NCBI GenBank assembly: GCA_036924285.1
Contig: JAYKYS010000007.1
Location: 1,922,001-1,986,000, forward strand
DNA from: Asterella californica
Lineage: Eukaryota; Streptophyta; Marchantiopsida; Marchantiales; Aytoniaceae
Direction: 5' to 3'
DNA: 64,000 nt
The notes under the pieces are model-generated. The model had not been told where the DNA came from and did no database searches. It was given only the letters and a program-made list of their open reading frames with translations. The stretch's first letter is position 1; every line of letters begins with the position of its first letter. Positions 47,246 to 59,295 of the stretch are shown here, one piece after another. Made by a program: the position numbers and the translations under genes.

Positions 47246-49700
47246 GATTGATATTTTTTATTTGGAAGAGTCAGTTTTATGGCAGCGTCAGAACCTCTCT
47301 ACGCATAACACGTAGGGCCAACTTCTATGTGTGATTTTAGATTATATTTAAGTATTGAATATTTTAATAATAATGACAAATAATTAGTCAAATCAGCTAA
47401 CTCTTTCTTCCGTGATGTCTCTTGTGAATTTACGAAATCATTCTTGATTATTGATTATTTTAGTCATCCAGTAATCCTCCTTCTAAAAGCAGCACTCCGT
47501 TTAATAAATATCTTTACGACACTCCCACTCACTTTCCCCCTATCAGAACACTGTATTTTTGTCGTCTATATTCTCGATTGGACTCTTCTCTCTCCTCAGC
47601 ATTCATACAGTTTGGATGCATATATATGCGCAGAGAATTAGACTATGGTGCACTTATTGCCTTGGGCCAACATAAGTTTTTTCGTACATTTAAATTAGTG
47701 TTGTATAAACGAAACTAGACATTACAAGAACTAACTGTTCCAGTGTTTTCTCAGTTGCCTAAAGCACCCTTCCCTTCAGAAATATGCAAAAAATATGCCG
47801 GACTGCACGGTTTCTTGGTTTGCAACGCAGTCAGAGGTGGAACAAGTTGTTCGCTGCTAGGACTTCCACCAGTGGACTATGAAAAGAGTCAGAACTCCGA
47901 TTAACAATCTACCCATCACCTCCAGTCAGAAAGATTTTGAATCGAATTCTTGTTTGTTGAGTGCTTGCTTTGGTTACCGAACCTCAAATCTCGTATGTTG
48001 TGATTTCATATACTTCAAACTTATTTGCAACGTCTTTTAAAAATTTTGCATAGTGTAAAAACATGAGTAACCAGGTCAACTGGTTAATATAAACCACGTT
48101 ATAATACTAACGTAACCCAAATTCAAGAAAAATCTCCACTAATTTCTTGAAAAGTTCTAAAGTTTAATATTCCAAGATTGAATTAGTAATAAAAAATTGA
48201 TTACAACCAACTTAGTATCGAGGGAGCTATTATACTACTATTCGTTTGTTCTCCTTTCCCGCATTTTCCTCCCATACGTATAAGTTCCTATAAACAGAAA
48301 TATAACTACTAATTAATCATCAGCACAATACATAGAAATAAAATAAGTTGTCGTGATAGCCTCTTTCCAAGAATTCAGTCACCACTTCCGAGTTTCATGT
48401 AGACAGGGCACATTTTACGCTCAGATATAAAGGTTCGAGATTTGACACATGGTAAACTAAATGCTCTGAGCCATGGGAATCATAAATCGACGCTGATCAT
48501 GACATTCAGTGCAAAAGGTTACCTTCACCTGAAGCGAAGCTGTGTTTAGAAAAACAGTAGTCTGTGTTTAGAAAAACAAATAAATAGATAGATAATAAGG
48601 AGATAATATATAATTCCGAATCTTCTACAATCTTCTCGCAATAGGGTATTTTACGTACTACTTATAATACAGGACTTATAATACCCTATTGCGTGATAAT
48701 TGGTGGTCATTTACTGTTCAATTGGGTTGATTATCAGAAAAGATCAAAATTAATTTTATTTTATTTTATCTGTCCAATATGTAAAATCCTCCGAGTTCTG
48801 AAATCTACTTTACCTTATTGATAAATAGATCACCCTAGATTTCAGCACTGAGTAGAACAAGGGTACTCGCTCTCGGGTACGTTAATGGCTCCCATAGATA
48901 AATGCCCTTGGTTTTCTTCATATTAAGTATGGTAAATTATAGTCATTTTCTCTACATTTTTTATTTTATTTACGTTTGCTTTAGGTTCGGTTCTATCATG
49001 AAACCTCGCGCCGGTAGTGCTGTTCATTATGAGCTATGCAGAATGTCGCGGCACGTCATGGTTTAGTACCAGGTCCACTTGTCAGACCCTCTATCGCGGC
49101 TTCATTCTCATGAAGTTCAAACTGAGGGGCTTACGTAGTCACCATGGATACCGAGTAAATTCATGGCGTAGTTCCCGATGAAATCGGGCTTGGAAGTAAG
49201 TGACCAACCACTTTTATCGACCGCGTCTACGTCTCGGATCTCACATAATGGACTGAAAGTTGTACATGCGAAACTTTATAAGGTTGAACGATGTTATCGA
49301 AGATGAATAAACTCGGTAGCGTGCAGAAGTATCATACGTGTCGGTCTTGCTAGAGCAGAAACGACATAACGTCATCAGCCGGAGTAGATTACCATGATCT
49401 TGCGTAACGTCGTCATGGGCAGAAACGAGGTTAATGTACAGTTGTAATCTCAACAAGACAGTAACTTTGACAAAGACCGCGCAAGTTTGTGCACAGTGGA
49501 CCATGTCGGGAGATCCAATCATGTGGTGGTCGCCGTTGTTTCCAACTCTCGTGCACTACAGCGCAGTTTACAGTGGACGACGTTGTACAGAAGCTCGCAT
49601 GGCACATGGGACTGAACTGTTGCCTCTCTGGTCAAGATTATGACGTAGGAAATTATCTCAGTTAGAAAGGTATATCCAGTCAATACATAGTATCGCTGAC
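47246..49700. other. AT-rich and mixed spacer
   Basis: The longest open frames (47,444-47,641 plus; 49,241-49,522 minus) are unrecognised. A short direct repeat of TGTGTTTAGAAAAACA lies at about 48,542 and 48,563. A small inverted-repeat element at 48,637-48,693 is listed separately. Confidence 0.35.
48637..48693. repeat. 57-bp inverted-repeat element
   Basis: Perfect 14-bp ends CGCAATAGGGTATT and AATACCCTATTGCG enclose 29 bp that includes two copies of ACTTATAATAC. It is either a very small MITE or a long hairpin. Confidence 0.7.
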
Positions 49701-49702
49701 TG

Positions 49703-49872
49703 TAGTTTCACCTTACATTGTTGTGAAGTAGTGGGAATGGAAGCACGTGATGAGGAACGTAGTGCATAAAAGTTACCAGAGTCTAAGTAGTTTCACCTTA
49801 CATTGTTGTGAAGTAGTGGGAATGGAAGCACGTGATGAGGAACGTAGTGCATAAAAGTTACCAGAGTCTAAG
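49703..49872. repeat. Perfect 85-bp tandem duplication
   Basis: 49,703-49,787 and 49,788-49,872 are identical base for base, beginning TAGTTTCACCTTACATTG. The absence of any difference in otherwise decayed sequence points to a recent duplication or an assembly artefact. Confidence 0.95.
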
Positions 49873-50327
49873 TTTCGGTTCATCTAAGAACTACGGATGA
49901 TATTAGAGTTATTTTTAGGTATGCTGTTGAGTTTAGATCTGTGTTAGGTTGTAGTTTGAGTTAGAACAGGTACAGAGAATTTCTATAAATTATAATGAGA
50001 GTTTAGAAACAAGGATATATCGTCTAGGATTATAACCACAGTCGATAGACACAGTCAGTGTCACGTAAAGATTTCAAGTAAAGTTCAGAGTAATATCAAG
50101 TTTTATCTAAGAGAGAATAAAACTGGTGAACGCATGATAAAAGAGATAATGATGGTGACTTTTTGGCTCGTAGGTTCGTGTTACATATGCGTGTGATCTT
50201 AGCCTACGTAACTCTTTTGCTATCAGTCTTACTGTTCTTTTCACCGATCTCTCTGGTAAAGATCAACAATTTGTGAATTCAACCATCAACGTGAAGTCAT
50301 TGCTTGAGTTCTTTGTCCTTCTATTCA

Positions 50328-51195
50328 AATTTCAAATTTCAAAATTTGAAGAATTAGGCACAGAAGTGTGATTCGTTCAAGACTTTCTGGCCCACTGGAG
50401 AACTCATCAAGGCATGTGCGTGTAGACCTTCAAAGCTGACTAGTGAGCAACGAGTGCGGTTAAACCCTGAGCATGAGTATACAAACATGAAATTCCCGAA
50501 TATTCCCTTTTCCTCATAGTGTTCTTTCGGTCTGAAGAAAAGAGTCTGTTTTGCTCAAAGTATAATTTCAAAATTTGAAGAATTATGCACGAAAGTGTGT
50601 CTCTTTCTAGACTTTATGGCTCGGTCCACTGGAGAACTCATGAAGACAAGCGTGTAGAACTTCAAAGTTGACTGCAGTCAAACCTCGTTATAGTTACATT
50701 CGATATAGTAACAATTGCGTTATAGTAACATCTTTTTATGGGAACGGAGCATTTCATTGTAAAAATTATCCCGTTGTAGTCACTATCGCAAAGTATATAA
50801 GCATATTTTCATAGTGGAAAATACAAAAATATGTGATTATAATGGGATGATCTTTAAATATTTTCATAACAACAAATTTTCCAAATGTTCTTTTACTTTT
50901 ACTTTTGTTGGTGAGACATTGTTACCCATTATTCATGAAACGCTAAACAAGAGACATTCTACATCTTTTCTACTCTAACTCAAATTTTTTATAATCACAT
51001 TTGCAAACTTTTTTTCATTAAAATGATTATATACATATAAGCACATTTTACATTTTTCTCCAAGAAAATGATTATATATTTACAATCACAAAGCGTTATA
51101 GTCACTAAGTATAAAAATATGAAAAAAACTATTCTTTTTTCCTCGTAGTGTGATTCCAGTATGAAGAAAAGATTCTGCTCTGTTCCAAGAAACCC
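50328..51195 (+). repeat. Interspersed direct repeats with pogo/Tigger-like end
   Basis: A unit of about 110 bp starting AATTTCAAAATTTGAAGAATTA occurs at about 50,331-50,440 and 50,566-50,672 (copies differ). A second phrase around GAAGAAAAGA(G/T)TCTG occurs at about 50,535 and 51,160. From 50,675 the sequence CAGTCAAACCTCGTTATAG resembles the terminal repeat of pogo/Tigger elements, and (G)TTATAGTnAC recurs near 50,690, 50,715 and 51,092. No right end or transposase was found. Confidence 0.5.
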
Positions 51196-53494
51196 TGAAA
51201 TCTTCATCTTAACATTTCCATTAATAGTTTACTTTGAGATAAATCATAACTTCATAATCAGTGAATAGTTTTAATTTGATTTTTTATTGCAAAATTTCTA
51301 AATTAAAATAAAAAAGTAATCCCCATAATCATTTTCTGCATAAAAGTTAAATTTCTCAGTTCTATGAAAGCAAACCCGCAGCTAAGGTATGTTATGTTAC
51401 CCGGAGCACTTGTAGTCATCCTAGGGGTTTAATTGCAGTGGAGTGAGGTATCGATAGACTCAAATGTAAATTGAAGTTCCTTGAAGACATTGAATAAGAA
51501 AAAGTCATGTTTTCATAATATGTTTAAGGCAAGTGCTATTCTCATCAACTTTCATCAACTCTGACGAAGAGTATTTGAGATTATGAAGACCTTGAATCCT
51601 ATCAAGACAACTGAAATGCATCGAATGAGAATTACAATTGGATTGAAGCAGAAGATATAAAACCTTCTGATGTGGTTAAGATAGTACATCATTGGAGAAA
51701 GCAAATGTTAACATATTTTAGCTATGAACATCAGACTTCTCATAGCTTCAATGGGTGCGGTTTCAGAGTAAATGTTATTTGCTATGATACTGATATCATG
51801 TGAAACTTGACTGAATGGAAATATCAGAATGCCATGGATGAAAACAAAGTATGCGCATGCAACAACAACTAAAGACTGAATCTCTGACTTTCATGAAATC
51901 ACATTGTCGAGAACCAAATTGATAATTACAAAGCTTTATGAACCTGAAACGAACAGATAGTCCAAAAATTGTACTTGGACTTCATGCCTAACACAGCCTT
52001 AGCTTGAAATGTAAATTTCTTCTCGAGTCATCACATTAACAACACTTTTAAATTTTGAAGGTCAAAACTCTTGTTTCTTCTTTGATAAAATACTTGGTGA
52101 CTATTGACAGCTTCAGTAAAATCTATCGAACTTGAGTATGTAACATCTCAGACCTCAGGTTCACATCGAGCTATTTGTCTAAACCATCTGCAAGTCAGTT
52201 TCTAAATTAAATACTTTACTTTGTTTTCGACTTAATATAAAAAATGAATAACTGTTATTGCAAAATATCCTTTTTGCACAATTTTAAAATTAAATTTATT
52301 ATATAACTCCAAACTGATACTTAGTTGTGTCGTGCAGCGTAAGTACATTCCAATTTTCTCTTTTCCAATTTAGTGATGATTATTCTGTTTCAATAATCAA
52401 GTTTTTAATCTCACAAATAATAATTCAGAATACCCAGAAGTTCACTTCCTTCGGAAATACAATTCGGCGAAGTGACAAAGTTGAGCGTCAGATGTATTGT
52501 TTCTAGAGACCTTACCTTTTGAATAGGCATGCTGGATGAACTTCTGGTAACTTATGCTCACTTATTGTTATCGGAGAAATATATAAATATTAAACAAAAA
52601 ATACATACCGAGTGTGTAAATAAGTATAACATATCATAAATATTATCTGTTAGCTCATTCTTGGAAACACAAAGGGAGAGCAGGAGATAAACCATAAATC
52701 ATGAGTAGGGTGCCGCGCTTCAGAAAGTACAAGTCTGAGAAGCTGTAGTCATTAATGCATTAATTCAATGTGAGTTTAATTTAATAAGTACTTCTTTTCG
52801 TAAGAATTAGATATTAAACTGAACGCATGGATATTTGCCTCTTCCGTTGAAAAGTGGAGACGTGAATATCCATGTGGTATGAAATAAGAAACTGGAGAGA
52901 GAATTCTACTTGCTGCACCTCCAAGTTTTGATAATGTGTTCCAATAGTGATTAATTGTAGTTGATTTGTGACTAGCAGACAAGACTGACATGTGTTATGA
53001 TGCGCATTCTCATGAGTGCTCCAACGTACCAAATTGAGATGTATCTTGGTGGATTGTGCTAGGATCCCAATATAATTTCACGAAGATACAATGTTAAAGC
53101 TATAAATATAACATTGATTTTCTTAAGAGAGAGAAGAATGTTTGTTGTGTAGCATCTGTAAAACACGATTAGTGTAGGGAGAGTGTTCAACACTTAGCCG
53201 CTGCATATGATAGAATTAGGGAGAGATGTGAGGTATGCCAAAGCAAAAAGCTCGAAATGTAGCCGAACAAAAGACTTTGCATTACAGATCCATAAAAATG
53301 ACGGTATAGATAAAGTAGCATTAACAAAATTGACAAACAGAATGTTAAGATCTAAGGGATCAATATTATGAGAAACCCAGGAGAGCCAACAAATTCAACA
53401 ACACCTCTTCCTGAAACTGACCATGTCCCGCCAACCTACACTCGAGAGATCAATCTAAACGAACAGAACGTACAAGGTTATGCTCTTCCCAAGA
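51196..53494. other. AT-rich spacer
   Basis: No gene or domain was recognised. A weak CCTCTTCC-type phrase followed by GAATATCCATG at 52,839-52,877 may be a decayed copy of the two-hairpin family. Small overlapping open frames at 52,776-53,032 (minus) are unrecognised. Confidence 0.35.
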
Positions 53495-54805
53495 AAACTC
53501 TCACCTCGACAACGATATCGTGTCGGATTTTTTTGCGTGAAAGATGTCCATGAAAATGCGAGGTTCCTGGCTGTGGAGATGTTGTGTGCTGAAACAAGGA
53601 CGAGACAGAGAAAAACAACCACAAAAACGAACGCTGCGATATATACACTCCAAATGTATGTACACTGTCGGTTCTTTCTCCTAAGAGCACAGAACGGAGA
53701 ACCAGACCAGAGCAGTCTGTAACCTGCTTCAAAAGCCCCTAAAAACAACTCTTGAATCCCAAACCTGATCCAAAAACACCGGAGCGCAGCTCAAAGCAAG
53801 AGAAACTTCCCTTTGCTAACAAGCAGAGCTACATCAATATCACGCGATCCAAACCCAAGTCCAAACCACATCCATGTATAAGCTCTTAGCTAAAGCTAGC
53901 TACCACAAGCTGTATACAGCGAACCAGAACTCTAACGAACTCAAAAAAGTAAAACCCGTAGCGAAGAAACCGAAAAAGACTTATCTGTGGACTTCCTCCT
54001 TTCGCTGAACGGACTTCAGATGTCGATAGGATCTCCTCCGCTGACTCCGTTAAACCAAGAAACTTTCAGATCCAACTCTTGATAGCCGAGATATCGCCGA
54101 TTTTCGGTCGCAGGTGATCGAACCTTCAAAAATTACTCCCTGCGGCTTAAAACCGCACACCACGCACAAACGGATCGTCTAAACTGATATCCGTCTTCCC
54201 TGGCAGATAGATCTAGCTACCCTGAACCCAACAAGACTCCAAACAAGTCGTTTGGAGTTCCTTTTGCAAAATCACGCAAGAAATTTGGTCGCAGGTTGTA
54301 AAAAACTGACGTAAATCAGCTCCCTGCGGCACAAACTTGCTCACCACACAAATCAACAATCCAATTTACGTACAGTCTTCTCCTATGCGTACATGAAGAC
54401 TCCCTGATCGCGTAGGCACCAAGAACGAAGAGCTTGGCTCACCGATCGCGAAGAACAATCCAATCTCAGGTCGCATGCGATGAAAAACTTGACGCAAGCG
54501 CTTCCATGCGAGCCAATTTCACTCACAACTCCCAAACCGCCTGATGAAACTTTGTATCATCTTCAATTTCCTGAAGAACTCGTTGTTCTGATCCCGATGG
54601 ATCCAAGGATAGCAAGTTTGGACTCCGGAACGATCCGAACGGTCCAACTCTCCTTCATAGATAACTGAAAATCCCAAATCTACTTCCTGCGTCTCAATTT
54701 CTCCCAGAACACAACCCCCAATCCGTCTCTTCTCAAACCGTCTTAACTTGTGCGTAGCCTGCTCAGATCTGAACCCAACGACGCCTTGCGCGCTTACAAT
54801 GGACT
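53495..54805 (-). repeat. Dispersed repeat of about 1.25 kb, copy 2
   Basis: Collinear with 25,106-26,385. This copy is GC-richer and better preserved. On the minus strand it carries a TATA-like stretch near 53,645, T-rich runs, and internal doublets of CTGCGACC- and CTCCCTGCGG-containing phrases. It directly precedes the AAGCAGGCCCC-rich segment and the 157-bp array. Possibly an LTR or untranslated part of a retroelement. Confidence 0.8.
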
Positions 54806-54985
54806 CCTAAATCTCCCGAACCGTCCGTTGACAGGTCGTAGGAACAAGCAAGCCCCTTAAGCAGCCCCCTTGCAACAGTCTCTGTACATACCGTTCTCTC
54901 CTGAATAATGAATTCCTAAGAAGCAGGCCCCTTGCGTCCTTGATATAACGCCTGAAGCCCTAAATACCCAGTCAGCAAGTAACTA
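54806..54985. other. Junction between the 1.25-kb repeat and the 157-bp array
   Basis: A C-rich stretch with GCCCCTTAAGCAGCCCCCTT resembles 21,500-21,590, where TTAAGCTGCCCCC is repeated. No coding was seen. Confidence 0.35.
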
Positions 54986-55480
54986 GGGGCCTAGCTCGAT
55001 TTTGCCTTCTTTCGAATCGCATAACTTCTTCTCTGGATGTCCAAACGAAGTAAACGAGATGCCCATGGAAAGCTGACAACGAGCTCTACCCATCTATGTG
55101 ATGAAAGTGAAGATCCGAAGTGGCGCCAAAAGCCCGTAAGCTGAGGCCTAGCTTGTTTTCTCCATCTTTCCAGTCCTGTAACTTCTCCACTAGGTGTCCA
55201 AACAAAGTAGAGAAAGTGCATATGGAATGCTGACAAGGAGCTCTATCCACTGATGCGATGAAAACAAAGATCCGAAATGGTGCCAAAAGCTCGTAAGCTG
55301 GGGCCTAGCTTGTCTTCTCCATCTTCCGAATCCTGTAACTTCTCCACTAGGCGTCCAAACGAAGTAGACAAAGTGCATATGGAATGCTGACAAGGAGCTC
55401 TATCCAAATATGCGATGAAAATGGAGATCCGAAATGGTGCCAAAAGTCCATAAGCTGGGGCCTAGCTTGTCTTCTCATGA
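54986..55480. repeat. Tandem array of 157-bp units upstream of a LINE
   Basis: Units start at 54,986, 55,143 and 55,300 with GGGGCCTAGCT-type beginnings, and a partial fourth starts at 55,457. The spacing is exactly 157 bp each time. Units 2 and 3 are closer to each other than to unit 1. Because 157 is not a multiple of three, the minus-strand open frames here are shifted copies of the same sequence and not genes. Confidence 0.95.
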
Positions 55481-57850
55481 GTGTCTTTGAGATGACAAGC
55501 ATCGAAGTTTGAATTTCAGATAGGAGCCGGTCCACGACAACGACAACGAGGAGAAGAGAAAGTCACTGGGTATGAAGACCATGAAATGGAGATGTTGGAG
55601 GTATAGATAGAAAGGAAGATCTATGCAGATCCCGAGGTAGAAGAGCAGAACCTCCTCCCGACAGCACCAACTACCCTTCACTCTAGAGCCGGTCTGCTAA
55701 CAAGACAAAGAGCGTCATCCAAGTACTCATTGTCATACTAGAGGTACGACAACCTGCTCAGAGAAATGTGGACGGAGCACACTTCATTCGAGACAATTGG
55801 AAGATTGATATGAATGATCAACTTCTTCTTGCAGAGAATCGACAAGTAATCTCAAGGATGGCAGTTGGAGTAGACTGAGCATGCGAGGCTGCAATTAGAA
55901 GACATGTTACATGAACTACATACAGCAGAACAACAACCCACTGTCAAGACCGCATAGATCACCATAGATCCACGAGAGGTAGCAGGTAGGCTAGTGTATT
56001 TACAAAAGAAAGCATTTTTATTACAAATGGTGGATTTCAACCCGACAAGAGATGAGATCTCTGCATGGACGGAAAGGACACTAATCTAGAGTCTTGGAGT
56101 TTTCGTTGAGCAAGTCAGAGTCCTAAGCAAACATAGCTTCATAGTGATGATCGACTCAGAAGTACAGTGGATCCGGATAATGACCGAATGCTCTCACTAT
56201 ATGCATAATTGTATGATCTTTGTCCTTCCTTGGCAGCCTAAAATGAATGACAAACGGTGAGAGAGAAAAAGACGTCAGTGTGGACTGAAATAGAACAAGT
56301 ATATGAGATTTTTGCCCACAAGGTGCAAGAGATGCTAAACATCATAGGGATCCCGCTACACATCTCCAACATAGAGAAGGAGTAGAGTTGTCAACATCAA
56401 GGGGTTTACTAGTGAAACTAGAAGACTCTATAAGTACATTATCATTTACAGAAGACTACTTGATGTCTGCTTCATCTGTAAGGAAAAGGATCATGTAGCT
56501 CTCTATTGTCTTCATAATTGCAAATGGACAGCCCATACCCAAGTAATATCCCAAGCACCCCACTGTAGTCCAGATCATAACCACTCTCAAAAAACTGACT
56601 CATGGGAGGAGCGTGGCTAACCGACAAGGTATATTGGAGCAAGGACCACGGATTGAGAAGGCCAAGAAAGTGGAAGCAGAAGACAAAGAGAAGAAGTGAC
56701 AAAGGAGGAGTTCAGAGGAAGGTACGAAGAAATGAGAAACCTGCTCCGTCTCTAAAACCATTGGGTTCAACCCAAGAGGAGAATAAGTATAAGGCCTTGG
56801 CACAACTCCAGATGATGGAGGAAGAGACTAAAACAACAATAGATGAGCTCAGCGGACAAGAGATAGAGGACCTCCAAGGAACAAGCACCTCAAACGACCA
56901 ACTCAAGCCCATGATGGACGAGTTGCTCGTATTGATTCTCTACGTAAGAAATGGAGAACTACATATGGAGACAAGGCATGAGGAGATCGAAGGCTGAGTA
57001 CTAGTATGAGTCTAGCACTAGACGGAGCAGCATCAGAGGAGAGAGGACGCTGGAAATACAAGAATCCCAGATGGTGGAATCACCCAATGAATAGAGAGAA
57101 CCCTTAAGAAAACAACTCCTCCTTAGCGAGGGTCAAACGAGATGCAAAGAGACATCTAGAGACTAAGCCAAGGAGGAGAGAGAGAGAACTTCATAACTCA
57201 AGGATGGAAACCAATCCAATTTTCTCTTTGCACAAGTTGGAGGGAGGGAGAACCCACAAAGCAATGGGGAGGCTAGCATAGAAGCTGCAAGAAGAGGATA
57301 TCCAAACTAGAACCGTTAAATGTTGAATACACCACAAATATTGAGTTGGAATATTAATGATTTTTTGAACAAAATGAGGAGCAAAAGAGCAAGATGGGCT
57401 CTAGAGAAGGGATATAGAGCAACAGATAACATATGCTTCCAAGAATTCAAATGTGAAGATTGGAAGCTAAAACAACGTCTGGGGTCTTTTCTATCAAATG
57501 ACGGATATGTGACAGACGAAAATAGATATGAGAAGACCAGCACAATCACCATCTACCAGAGTAATGGAATAACCTCGAAGGAGAGGTCGTGATAACGGCA
57601 AGCTGTGTTGGATCAAGATCCAAACAATAATAAGAATAGTAAGAGTCATTTCAATCCATGCTTTGAACTAACAGCATGAAAGGATACCACTCTAGAAATG
57701 GATGGAGGACAATATAGAGCGATACGATGACTCATTTATGATGACTACAATATGATAGAGTATCAAGAAGATGTGAAAGTCTCTCGGTGGTCATCCATGG
57801 AACGGAATACAGAGCTTGGATGAGAGTTGTAGCTAAATTAGAACTGCTAG
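55481..57850 (+). pseudogene. LINE with DUF4283-like ORF1, zinc knuckle and truncated endonuclease
   Basis: A plus frame near 56,030-56,260 reads VDFNPTRDEISAWTERTL, then VEQVRVLSKHSFIVMIDSE and CMIFVLPWQPKMND. This is the DUF4283 pattern typical of plant LINE ORF1/gag-like proteins. A CCHC zinc knuckle CFICKEKDHVALYC is at 56,468-56,509. A basic tail with YKALAQLQ follows (56,602-56,997). ORF2 opens at 57,320-57,592 with ILSWNIND and CFQEFK, the start of an L1-type endonuclease, and weak endonuclease traces reach about 57,830. No reverse transcriptase follows. Several stops break ORF1. The LINE is thus truncated at its 3' side or internally deleted, unlike the usual 5' truncation. Confidence 0.85.
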
Positions 57851-58006
57851 ACTCCAAACAAATAGTAATACAGACGGAAGGCACTGTATACATCCGTCAA
57901 GCTATATACGATGACCGCTGTCGTGTTGTAAGATAGTCTGTATAGTGAAAGATGATAACAAAAGATTTTCTCTTCCACTGTGTACGTAGTTGTAAAGGAA
58001 GTTGCC

Positions 58007-58086
58007 TTGTAGCTTGTTAAGCTGGGCAAGTACTAAGCTAGGGTCAAAGTAGACAAGCTACTTCCTAGCTTATATTCTGAAGAACT
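58007..58086 (+). repeat. Dispersed hairpin-forming repeat, copy 2
   Basis: Same-order matches to the reverse complement of 22,512-22,590. The segment AAGCTAGG...CCTAGCTT at 58,034-58,070 with the inner AGTAG/CTACT pairing forms a two-step stem. Confidence 0.55.
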
Positions 58087-58364
58087 ACTAAGAAGTTATG
58101 GAAGTACCAGGTGGAAGCTCTTCTTGAATAGAATAAACTTTTGTTTTTGTTTACGTAAAACAAGATTATACATAGATGTTTATATTATTTCTAATTTAAG
58201 AAAATGAAAAAAGATTAAACTATGTCATTTTCCGCTAGTAAAGAGAGTTAAGCCAGTTTTTGTTTATTGTACCTTCTTTCGTAAAGGTCAAAAAGTGTGC
58301 GGAACAGACGGCAAGCTTCGTGCCTTGGGCATGCCATCACCGTATCAAATTAATTACACTTTTG

Positions 58365-58447
58365 AACAGAAGCAAAAGTCATCTCAAATGAGGAGATGAC
58401 CACTTAAGAAGACAAGGTCTTCGGATCAAATCCTCCTCGCTTCTGTT
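58365..58447 (+). ncRNA. Cloverleaf-forming, tRNA-like sequence
   Basis: AACAGAAGC (58,365-58,373) pairs with GCTTCTGTT (58,439-58,447) as an outer 9-bp stem. Inside are CATCTC-AAATGAG-GAGATG (6-bp stem, 7-nt loop), GAAGAC-AAG-GTCTTC (6-bp stem) and a B-box-like GGATCAAATCC. There is no D-arm and the T-stem is only 3 bp, so it is not a standard tRNA. It may be a tRNA-derived SINE head or an unrelated structured RNA. Confidence 0.4.
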
Positions 58448-58819
58448 TCATATCTCAGCATGACCTCTCGGATGAGAGTCTATGTTGGATGTGCAGCTAC
58501 ATCATGCACATCTAGAGGTGGGCTTCTTGACCTAAGCACCGCATGCAACTGAGATTATGTGTTAAGAGATGCTTGATTCAACTATGGGAGTGTTGTAAGT
58601 CCTATGGGGTGGTTATGTAGTTGTGGCTTTGACCATAAAATCATGACTTAGCTCATAATATAGCTTGCATCAAGATGGCATCGAAGGCAGAGAAATTTTT
58701 ATTTAGCAAAATGTCTGCTTAGCTAGAGGGCTGCTCGATAAGTAAATATGTGTATAAGGACATCAAGGCCCCAACTTAACCAGAGGGCAACATAGCAATG
58801 GGGTTTTTTTTTAGGTAAA

Positions 58820-59295
58820 TTGATGCACGAGCCAGAGTTCGGAGGAACATTGAAGAAATACCAAGAGATAACATCGCGTGAGAGAGAGGAAGAGAGTGTG
58901 ATCATTGAGAACATTGACTGTAAAATAGACAAAGGTCTGTCCTCCTTAAGGAAAACTCTCACCACGACATCTGGTGCTTCCACTGAGAGCCTTGGGGTGA
59001 TTAATTTCGAGGATTTGTTGGATTGAGTGATGAAGATAGATCATGTAGTTGCTACTCAAGATGTAGCTACTGCTCAGGGTGTTGCTGCATAAGGTGGTCT
59101 TGTCCAAAAGACTCTTGGTCAAGATGATGTTGTTCCGCAAGGAGTGCATACTATAGCTCCAGTGGCAAGTGCGCAACCTACTATTGATACAAATCAAATT
59201 CTTCAAACATTGGCTGCTTTGATTCAGCAACAATCTGCAATTAGAAGAGCTGAGCAAAAATCAACAAAGGCTCATCCAAAGTGCTCCACTGGATG
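58820..59295 (+). pseudogene. Gag-like N-terminal fragment of a retroelement
   Basis: One plus frame stays open from 58,820 to 59,295 apart from TGA at 59,024-59,026 and a TAA near 59,092. The protein is polar and begins MMHEPEFGGTLKKYQEI. It contains a Gln-rich helix (NQILQTLAALIQQQSAI) of the kind seen in retrotransposon gag proteins. No zinc knuckle or protease follows. The assignment is by general character only. Confidence 0.4.

Larger units (their letters stand above)
57851..58819. other. Spacer after the LINE, with dispersed hairpin repeat and cloverleaf-forming sequence
   Basis: 58,007-58,086 is copy 2 of the hairpin repeat at 22,512-22,590 (arms AAGCTAGG/CCTAGCTT with inner AGTAG/CTACT). 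It may be the LINE 3' end if the reverse transcriptase was deleted. 58,365-58,447 is described separately. Otherwise nothing was seen. Confidence 0.45.

Noticed and set aside
54986..55480. Possible CRISPR-like array
   Set aside because: Units are 157 bp direct tandem copies without spacers, and the window is eukaryotic.
54991..55535. Series of similar minus-strand open frames (MSAFHMHF... and MAPFRI...)
   Set aside because: They are the same 157-bp repeat read in shifted frames because the period is not a multiple of three; not a protein family.
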